DNA of 64,000 nucleotides from Beijerinckiaceae bacterium (GTDB lineage: Bacteria; Pseudomonadota; Alphaproteobacteria; Rhizobiales; Beijerinckiaceae). Of this stretch, positions 58,109 through 64,000 are shown piece after piece. The stretch spans positions 62,001-126,000 of the forward strand of contig CANJNI010000007.1 of NCBI GenBank assembly GCA_947475995.1, given 5' to 3'. How positions within the stretch are numbered: the stretch's first letter is position 1; every line of letters starts with the position of its first letter. A program made the position numbers and the translations under genes. The notes beneath the pieces are model-generated. The model was not told where the DNA came from and did no database searches. It saw only the letters and a program-made list of their open reading frames with translations.

Positions 58109-59696
58109 ACTTTCCCGACTCCAGTTGCGCAAAGGCACGGGAAGGATGGAAATCCCAGCCGATGAAGACCGCGAGCCTGTAGGCGCGCTGTCCGGCATGT
58201 TCGACCACCACATCGTCCCAGCGCTCCATGCTGGCGAAATAGCGGCCGAAACGCTCGCCCACCTCGCGCGCGCGGTTTTCCGGAATGACGAGAATCGCGG
58301 TGCCGCCGATAAAGCGGTTGAGCGGCGCCTTGAACGCATAGCCGCGCGCATCGGTGCACAGGCACGTCACCGGCATTGCGCCACGCAGCGCGTAATCGGC
58401 GCGGCCCGCCTCGTGCCAGCGTTCCGTCGCGACGAAGACTCCCTCGCGGCCCAGCACATCGTTGCGCGCCAGCACTTTCGGCAGATTGCTCCATTCCAGC
58501 GTTTCAATGAGCGGATCGTCGGAGCCGTCGCGCTTGCCGTAGGGCAGGCCCGGCCACGGCAGCAGGGCGATGGCGATGACGACGCCCAGCAGGGCAGGCG
58601 TCGCGATGGCCGAATTGCGCGCCCACCGGAAGGTGCGCCGGTCATGGGCGGCCAGCCGTCTCGCAACAGCTTCGCCGAGCAGCGGAAACAGCATCAGGTA
58701 GCCCGGCATGGCCCAGTGAAACAGGCCCTGATTGCCGGTGACGCCGGGAAGCAGCGTGAAGGTGAGGATCGGCCCGGCCGCAAGGCACAACAGCAGCCAT
58801 GAGCTGGATTCGGACGGGCCCTTCCGGATAGCGCCCCACGCGCGCACCACAAGCGGGAGCCAGATCCACGGCGTCAGGAAAAGGGCCTGCCCGCCGATCA
58901 CCACGAGCGGCAGCCACGGCCGGAATCGCGTGACGCCCGCGCGTCCTCCCTGAAAGGCGAAGGAGGCCCAATCGTTCTGGGCGTTCCAGACGAGAACCGG
59001 CGTAAACATCGCGACCGCGATCAGAAAGCCCAGATAGGGCCAGGGCGACAAGAACCAGCGCCGGTGCGGGGCGGAGGTGAGCAGGAAAAGGCCCGCGCCG
59101 GCCAGCAGGAAAATGCCGTGATACTTCGACAGAAGGGCGAGGCCTGCGCAGATGCCCGCCGCGAGCCACCACAGGCCGGCGCGCGGAGTTTGCGTGAGCA
59201 GCGCGCGTTGCAGGCAGATCGCGCCGCCCAGCAACGCGGCGACAAGCGGACCGTCGGGCAAAACGAAACTGGCGTCCGTCACGCCAAGCGCAGGCGCAAG
59301 ATTCACGAGCAGCACAGCGAAGAAACCGGCGCGCGGGCCGAACAGGTCCGCCGTGAGTCGATACATCAGCCAACTGGTCAGGCAGAACAGCGCAATGAAC
59401 GGCAGGCGCACCACCAGCGGGGCTTCGCTGCCGAAAAGACTGGCGCTGGCCGCCGCCATCCACCACGAAAGGGGGGGATGATCCAGATAGGACCACTGGA
59501 ACACCCGGCTGGTCGCGACCGCATAGGTCTCGTCGATGCCGAGGCCCAGCGATGCTCCGAACACGAGGCGCAACAACGTCGCGACGGCGATCAGGATCAG
59601 CGCGGCCGAGGCCGGGTTGCGCGGCCAGAGCGGTGCATCTTGAGACGTTTCGTGAGCAGTCAGGGTGGGCTCCGCATCTGCATTTTCATGCGACAT
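58092..59696 (-). CDS. GT39/ArnT-like membrane glycosyltransferase
   Basis: A 534-residue inner-membrane enzyme with about ten spans. It has the GT39/GT83 signature GLGIDETYAVATSRVFQWSY with the acidic D-E pair in the first periplasmic loop, then DHPPLSWWM and a C-terminal periplasmic domain (RYFASMERWDDVVVEHAGQR). These enzymes move a sugar from an undecaprenyl-phosphate carrier to lipid A or another acceptor. The divergent GT2-GtrA gene could make that sugar carrier. Confidence 0.86.
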   Translation of the reverse strand: MSHENADAEPTLTAHETSQDAPLWPRNPASAALILIAVATLLRLVFGASLGLGIDETYAVATSRVFQWSYLDHPPLSWWMAAASASLFGSEAPLVVRLPFIALFCLTSWLMYRLTADLFGPRAGFFAVLLVNLAPALGVTDASFVLPDGPLVAALLGGAICLQRALLTQTPRAGLWWLAAGICAGLALLSKYHGIFLLAGAGLFLLTSAPHRRWFLSPWPYLGFLIAVAMFTPVLVWNAQNDWASFAFQGGRAGVTRFRPWLPLVVIGGQALFLTPWIWLPLVVRAWGAIRKGPSESSSWLLLCLAAGPILTFTLLPGVTGNQGLFHWAMPGYLMLFPLLGEAVARRLAAHDRRTFRWARNSAIATPALLGVVIAIALLPWPGLPYGKRDGSDDPLIETLEWSNLPKVLARNDVLGREGVFVATERWHEAGRADYALRGAMPVTCLCTDARGYAFKAPLNRFIGGTAILVIPENRAREVGERFGRYFASMERWDDVVVEHAGQRAYRLAVFIGWDFHPSRAFAQLESGKFSALR

Positions 59697-59793
59697 TGCG
59701 ACGCCCGCCCGCCTGCTTCAAGCCTTGCGGGTTTTGCGATGCGGGAAAAGTCGGGTAATTCCCGGCGTCGCCTTCGGGCGTTACGGAATAGCA

Positions 59794-60894
59794 ATGCCGC
59801 CAGCCGCGCCCATCCTGACACTGGTGATCCCGACGTTCAACGAGCGTTTGAACCTCGATGAACTGGTGCGCCGCGTGGCGGATGCGCTGCGCGGCGTTCC
59901 ATGGGAAATGGTGATCGTCGACGACAACAGTCCCGACGGAACCGCCGAGGCCGCCAAGGAAATCTCCCGACGCGACCCGCGCGTGCGCTGCATCCGGCGC
60001 GTCAACCGGCGCGGCCTGGCGGGCGCTTGCATCGAGGGCATGCTGAGTTCCTCCGCGCCTTACGTGGGCGTCATGGACGCCGACATGCAGCATGACGAGC
60101 GCATCCTGCCTCAGATGCTGGCGTGCCTGCGCGAGGGAACAGCCGATCTGGTCGTCGGCAGCCGCCATCAGGACGGCGGATCGACGGGCGAGGGATTTTC
60201 CGAAAAACGCGAAGCCATGAGCCTGTTGGCGATCCGTCTGGCGCGCTGGGCGCTTCAGACGGACGTGTCGGACATCATGAGCGGTTTCTTCCTGCTGCGC
60301 CGCGAGGTCGTCGAGGAGGTTGCGCCGGTGCTGCTCCCCAGCGGCTTCAAGATCCTCGCCGACATCATCGGCTCCTCGGAGCGCACATTGCGGATCGTGG
60401 AAGTCGGCTATGTGTTCCGCGGTCGTCTCGCGGGTGAATCAAAACTGGATGTGAAAGTGGCGCTCGATTTCGCTGGACTGATCGTCAACAAGGTGACCCG
60501 GGGCGTCGTGCCGGTGCGCTTCGTGCTGTTCGGGCTCGTGGGGGGGCTCGGGGTCGTGATCCATCTGGCGGCGCTGCGCGCGAGCCTTGCTGTGCCGGGC
60601 GTCGGCTTTGCGGCCGCCCAGGCGATCGCCACGCTTGTGGCGATGACGACGAATTTTCACATCAACAACATCTTCACTTACCGCGATGCGCGTTTGCGCG
60701 GATGGGCGGCGCTGCGTGGATTGCTGCTGTTCTACGCAGTCTGCGCGCTGGGCGCGCTCGCCAATGTGGGCATCGCGTCGTGGATCTACGGGCTCGGCCA
60801 GCCTTGGTGGATCGCCGGGCTGGCGGGCGTGGTGATGGGTTCGGTCTGGAATTACGCGCTGAGTTCGCTGTTCGTGTGGCGCCGCACGGACTGA
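59794..60894 (+). CDS. Polyprenyl-phosphate sugar synthase (GT2) fused to GtrA-like domain
   Basis: A 366-residue fusion. Residues 1-230 form a GT2/dolichyl-phosphate-mannose synthase-like enzyme: LVIPTFNERLNLDELV, MVIVDDNSPDGTAE, VMDADMQHD (the metal DxD) and SGFFLLRREV. From about 240 a four-span GtrA domain follows: FVLFGLVGGLGVVIHLAALR, AIATLVAMTTNFHINNIFTYRD. It would make and flip a lipid-linked hexose for transfer by the divergent GT39 enzyme. No RBS is obvious before the chosen ATG. Confidence 0.9.
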   Translation: MPPAAPILTLVIPTFNERLNLDELVRRVADALRGVPWEMVIVDDNSPDGTAEAAKEISRRDPRVRCIRRVNRRGLAGACIEGMLSSSAPYVGVMDADMQHDERILPQMLACLREGTADLVVGSRHQDGGSTGEGFSEKREAMSLLAIRLARWALQTDVSDIMSGFFLLRREVVEEVAPVLLPSGFKILADIIGSSERTLRIVEVGYVFRGRLAGESKLDVKVALDFAGLIVNKVTRGVVPVRFVLFGLVGGLGVVIHLAALRASLAVPGVGFAAAQAIATLVAMTTNFHINNIFTYRDARLRGWAALRGLLLFYAVCALGALANVGIASWIYGLGQPWWIAGLAGVVMGSVWNYALSSLFVWRRTD

Positions 60895-60913
60895 GCCGCG
60901 CGGCGCTGTCGCC

Positions 60914-62200
60914 TCACTTCATGCGCAAAATGACGGTGCGGTCGTCCGCGACGTCGGTGGCCTTGCGCAATTCTCCGACGCGCTGCGTCGTCGTGGTGGA
61001 TGCGCGATTGCCCCATGATGTGCGGATGAAGCTCACCACATCCGCAATATCCTGATCCTTCAGGAAAGACCGGAACTGCGGCATGCCGGGTCCTTCGGGT
61101 GCGCCATCGAGGTCGTTGGTCGGCGTGCCGTTGAGGACGACGCGGATCAGCGAAACAGGATCGGGCGCGAGCACCGAGGAATTGCCGGCGAGCGGCGGCA
61201 TGCTGCCGACGCCCTTGCCGTCGGCGCCGTGGCAGGACGCGCACTGGCGCAGATAGGTGGCGGAGCCCGCCTTGGTGAGGCGACCTGCCTTCAGGTCGTC
61301 CGCGACGGCGCTGTTATAGACCCAGTTGAGCTGGTTGTGGTCGCCGGTGTGCGGCAGCGACTTCAGATATTTGGCGATCGCCTTCACATCGCCGTCGGTC
61401 ATCTGCGAGGTCGAATAGGCGACGACTTCGCGCATCGTCCCGTAGGCTCCGCCCCACCGAGAATGGCCGGTCTTGAGATAGGAGGCGATGTCCTGCTCGG
61501 TCCAGCGGCCGAGACCGGCGGTCATGTCGCCGCGCAGGTTCGGGGCGGCCCAATTGTCCAGAACCGACCCGGTCAGGAAGGTGGCGTCGCGTTCGTCGAG
61601 GCCCTGCTCCTGCTGCGCCCAGCCGCGCGGCGTGTGGCAGGCCCCGCAATGGCCGAGGCCCTGAACGAGGTAGGCGCCGCGATTCCACTCGGAATCATAA
61701 TCCTTCGCGGGCGCATAGGCGCCCGGATTGGTCATCAGGTAGTTCCAGGCGGCGAGCGGCCAGCGCATGTTCATCGGCCAGGCCATTTCGGCGGCGCTGT
61801 TCTTCTGGCGGACCGGCTTCACTTCCTTGATGAAGAAGTCGTACATCGCCCGGAGGTCGTCATCCGAAATCTTGGCGTAGGACGGGTAAGGCATGGCCGG
61901 GTAGAGCTGGTGGCCGTCTTTCGCCACGCCCTTGCGCACCGCATTGTCGAAGTCCTGCAGCGTGTAGCGGCCGATGCCGGTCTCGGGATCGGGCGTGATG
62001 TTGGTCGAGTAAATGACCCCGACCGGCGTCTGCATGCGCAGTCCGCCAGCATAGGGCACGCCTTCCGACATGGTGTGACAGGCGACGCAATTGCCGGCGC
62101 GGGCGAGATATTCGCCCTTCGACATATCGGCTGCGTTGCCCGGCTGGGCCGAAAGAGCGGCCGCCACGAGGGCGGCGGCAAAAAGTCCGGCGGGTTTCAT
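60914..62200 (-). CDS. Triheme cytochrome c of the alcohol/sugar dehydrogenase subunit II type
   Basis: A 428-residue periplasmic cytochrome with signal peptide ending near GNAADM (residue 24). Three haem sites are visible: CVACH at 38-42, CGACH near 190 and CASCH near 320. Motifs such as VGVIYSTNITPDPETGIGRY and HCGACHTPRGWAQQ match the cytochrome subunit of membrane quinoprotein or flavin dehydrogenases. It passes electrons to ubiquinol oxidase or to the chain. No matching dehydrogenase gene is near. GGGAG lies 5-6 bases before the ATG at 62200; a longer start at 62212 is less likely. Confidence 0.92.
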   Translation of the reverse strand: MKPAGLFAAALVAAALSAQPGNAADMSKGEYLARAGNCVACHTMSEGVPYAGGLRMQTPVGVIYSTNITPDPETGIGRYTLQDFDNAVRKGVAKDGHQLYPAMPYPSYAKISDDDLRAMYDFFIKEVKPVRQKNSAAEMAWPMNMRWPLAAWNYLMTNPGAYAPAKDYDSEWNRGAYLVQGLGHCGACHTPRGWAQQEQGLDERDATFLTGSVLDNWAAPNLRGDMTAGLGRWTEQDIASYLKTGHSRWGGAYGTMREVVAYSTSQMTDGDVKAIAKYLKSLPHTGDHNQLNWVYNSAVADDLKAGRLTKAGSATYLRQCASCHGADGKGVGSMPPLAGNSSVLAPDPVSLIRVVLNGTPTNDLDGAPEGPGMPQFRSFLKDQDIADVVSFIRTSWGNRASTTTTQRVGELRKATDVADDRTVILRMK

Positions 62201-62458
62201 GTCAACTCCCATCGAGCGGGCCGTCTGATCGGCTTCCGTTTCCTCGCCTTGCCGATCGAATATGCCACGGTTCAGCGCGCGCCAATCTAAGGCTCTGGCC
62301 GGTCAGGTCAACGCCTGAACCGGCCGGCCGGGGGTTTTCGACAGCGGATTGCCCACAAGGGGTCCTGACGGCGGGTGCGGCTCGCGCCGCGCGATCCCGC
62401 AGGACTTGTTGGGACCACAATCGGCGCGCGGACTGCGCGGCGGCCGGTGTCCGCGCCC

Positions 62459-62722
62459 TCAACCCAGCCCGGACTTGAGGGCGGGCAACCGCGCCAGGGC
62501 GATCATGCTCATCCGACGGGGGTTATGTTCGCCGGTTGCGGCGATCTCGATCAGATGCCGGGCGAGTTCGCATTTGTGTTTGTTGGCGACAGTTTCGGGA
62601 AGCGACTCGAGCGCGAAGGCCAATGCTTCGCAACCGATATGGTAGGCTTCTTCCAGTTCTTTCACCTGTTCGGGATCGAACATGGCGGATTGACGGATTG
62701 CGTTTGTCACCGCGATCTCCAT
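62459..62722 (-). CDS. Small conserved-looking protein, unknown
   Basis: An 87-residue soluble protein, mainly helical (FDPEQVKELEEAYHIGCEAL, NKHKCELARHLIEIAATGEH). No family is recognised. It is divergent from the Crp/Fnr gene. The ATG at 62722 lacks a clear ribosome site; an inner ATG before FDPEQ is another option. Codon use looks like that of its neighbours. Confidence 0.6.
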   Translation of the reverse strand: MEIAVTNAIRQSAMFDPEQVKELEEAYHIGCEALAFALESLPETVANKHKCELARHLIEIAATGEHNPRRMSMIALARLPALKSGLG

Positions 62723-62800
62723 GCAAGTTGGCTGCGCGCGAGCAGGGCTCGTAGCGAGCGAGAGATGTTTTTAGCGCAGGCCATCCCGAATGATTTATCT

Positions 62801-62813
62801 ACAGCTAAGCTGT
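62801..62813. repeat. Palindrome ACAGCT-A-AGCTGT in AT-rich promoter region
   Basis: Perfect 6-base arms around a central A, in the AT-rich gap between the small gene and the Crp/Fnr gene. Position and symmetry suit a regulator site, possibly for the divergent pair. It is not the FNR/CRP consensus. Confidence 0.4.
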
Positions 62814-63018
62814 TATTAATGCTTATGTTTTCTGTCTGTATGAAAATTCGTACTCCTTTGCTTTCCGGCTTGCGACCCTCGTTTCAGCTTCGTCCGGTTT
62901 CGGACAGACGCTGTTTGCGGGCCTGTTAATTACTGCGGATGCGCGTGGATTATGCCTTTATGAAATCTAACGGTTTGCTGGCAATCCAGCTCCGGACTCG
63001 CGTAACCAATGGCTGGAG

Positions 63019-63747
63019 ATGGATAGCGAATTCAAGTCAGCGAGATCGTCCAACCGGCTTCTCGCCATGCTGTCCGATGAAGATTTCCAATTGATCGAGC
63101 CTTATCTGGAACCGGTCGATCTGCCGCGACAAACCATACTGGCCGAACCCAACAGGCCGATTGATAATCTCTATTTCCTCGAAGAAGGACTGGCGTCGCA
63201 GATCGCGCTGGGCGAAGACGGCCGCAAGCTGGAAGTCGGCATCTATGGCCGCGAGGGCGCCGGGCCGATGGCTCTGTTGCTGGGGGTGGACCGTACGCCG
63301 CATCTGCACATCATCCAGCTCGGCGGGCACGGTCTCAGGATTTCAGCCCATGCGCTGATGGCGCTCATGGACAAGAGTCGCTCGCTGCGCCGCCAGCTGC
63401 TTGCATTCGTGTATGTTTCGATGGTCCAGACCGCCCATACGGCTTTCTCGAACGCCAGTTCGCTTGTCGGCGAGCGTCTCGCGCGGTGGCTGCTCATGTG
63501 TCACGACCGCGTGGACGGCGACGACATCGCGGTGACGCACGAATTTCTGGGCGTCATGCTGGGCGTGCGCCGCACCGGCGTCACGGATGCGATCCACATA
63601 CTCGAAGGGGTCGGAATGGTGCGCGGGCGGCGCGGACTCATCAATATCCGGGACCGGATCAAACTCGAAGAAACCGCAGGCGAGACTTACGGCGTGCCGG
63701 AATCCGAATACCTGCGCCTTCTGGGGCCGATGCGCCGGCCCGCCTAG
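63019..63747 (+). CDS. Crp/Fnr-family transcription regulator
   Basis: A 242-residue protein. A cyclic-nucleotide-binding-like beta-roll (about residues 15-110, NRPIDNLYFLEEGLASQIAL and KLEVGIYGREGAGPMALLLG) is linked by a helix (SLVGERLARWLLMCHDRV) to a winged HTH (HEFLGVMLGVRRTGVTDAIHILEG). It lacks the Cys set of FNR and the full cAMP-binding residues of CRP, so its signal is unknown. It starts right after GGAG. Its stop overlaps the convergent DUF1499 gene by four bases. Confidence 0.9.
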   Translation: MDSEFKSARSSNRLLAMLSDEDFQLIEPYLEPVDLPRQTILAEPNRPIDNLYFLEEGLASQIALGEDGRKLEVGIYGREGAGPMALLLGVDRTPHLHIIQLGGHGLRISAHALMALMDKSRSLRRQLLAFVYVSMVQTAHTAFSNASSLVGERLARWLLMCHDRVDGDDIAVTHEFLGVMLGVRRTGVTDAIHILEGVGMVRGRRGLINIRDRIKLEETAGETYGVPESEYLRLLGPMRRPA

Positions 63748-64000
63748 CGGGCGTCGAGCTGCGTCTGCAGTTCCTGCGCAAAGCGCGCGATGCGCGCCGC
63801 ATTCGTCCCGAAGTCATGACGCCCGTAACGGGACGCCGAACGAATGTCGATGCGCGTCTGGCCGGCCAGCGGCCGCACCCGGATGGTGACGTCCTCCGGA
63901 AATCCCAGAATCAACGAACGATCGACAGCGTCGATGCGCCCGACACCCGAGCGCCCGCCCGGGCGCGTCTGGTCGATGATGCGCCAGCCGCGCGCTGTAG
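63744..64000 (-). CDS. DUF1499 protein, C-terminal part (cut by window edge)
   Basis: The last 85 residues are visible by translating the minus strand. GVGRIDAVDRSLILGFPEDV, TIRVRPLAGQTRIDIRSASR, YGRHDFGTNAARI and the C-terminal RFAQELQTQLDAR match DUF1499. Function is unknown. The N terminus lies beyond 64000. Confidence 0.85.
   Translation of the reverse strand, partial: TARGWRIIDQTRPGGRSGVGRIDAVDRSLILGFPEDVTIRVRPLAGQTRIDIRSASRYGRHDFGTNAARIARFAQELQTQLDAR

Overview
The window looks like an ordinary chromosomal segment of a high-GC alphaproteobacterium, most likely Hyphomicrobiales (Rhizobiales). The clues are an OlsB-type ornithine-lipid acyltransferase, an Hsp20 gene followed by DUF1150, DUF2244 and DUF1499 proteins, a dxs-tlyA-rlmD-like gene order, and a TctC solute-binding-protein expansion of the Bradyrhizobium/Xanthobacter type. 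Genus-level placement is not supported. I see no rRNA, tRNA, CRISPR array, insertion sequence or prophage. GC content and codon style look uniform by eye.

Layout. 1-5.2 kb: start of ppdK, an HdeD-like membrane protein, then dxs-tlyA-rlmD-like (isoprenoid precursor synthesis and rRNA methylation). 5.3-14 kb: dual-CDGSH protein, enolase-superfamily enzyme, phosphoesterase, orphan TctC-1, an ABC-2 exporter with a solute-binding-like partner, an LLM flavin oxidoreductase and an MFS drug exporter. 14-17.7 kb: TctC-2 plus a thiamine-diphosphate enzyme, divergent from an Asp/Glu-racemase-like protein. 17.8-27 kb: MarR-NlpC/P60 pair, DUF2244, nth, GST-queG-SDR run, olsB, TctC-3 and pgm.

27-38 kb is the most coherent block. 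It is a minus-strand urea uptake and urease supra-operon, urtABCDE-ureD-ureAB(fused)-ureC-ureE-ureF-ureG, with very tight or overlapping junctions. It is preceded by a textbook sigma-54 (-24/-12) promoter, which predicts nitrogen-limitation control. A perfect hairpin separates urtA from urtB.

38.3-51.4 kb is rich in tripartite tricarboxylate transporter (TTT) genes. TctC-4 faces a fused TctA-TctB permease tail to tail across a pair of oppositely oriented terminators. Further on lies a complete, conventional tctC-tctB-tctA operon. Between them are an MFS permease, a long CoA-transferase with an unexplained C-terminal extension, a Zn-ribbon methyltransferase and a LigB-like extradiol dioxygenase. 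51.5-64 kb: RpoH-type promoter with hsp20-DUF1150, PBP1A, dnaN, TctC-5, a PHB-depolymerase-like esterase, divergent GT39 and GT2-GtrA glycosyltransferases, a triheme cytochrome c, a small unknown gene, a Crp/Fnr regulator and the C-terminal end of a DUF1499 protein.

The most unusual theme is the TTT family. Five scattered TctC paralogues form a subclass with a D-F-Y-x-G-K-like mature N terminus. Three of them carry a cysteine pair at equivalent positions, and the other two lack both. The fused TctAB permease has a diverged TctA signature loop. These SBPs may serve that permease or act as sensors. This is inference and can be tested.
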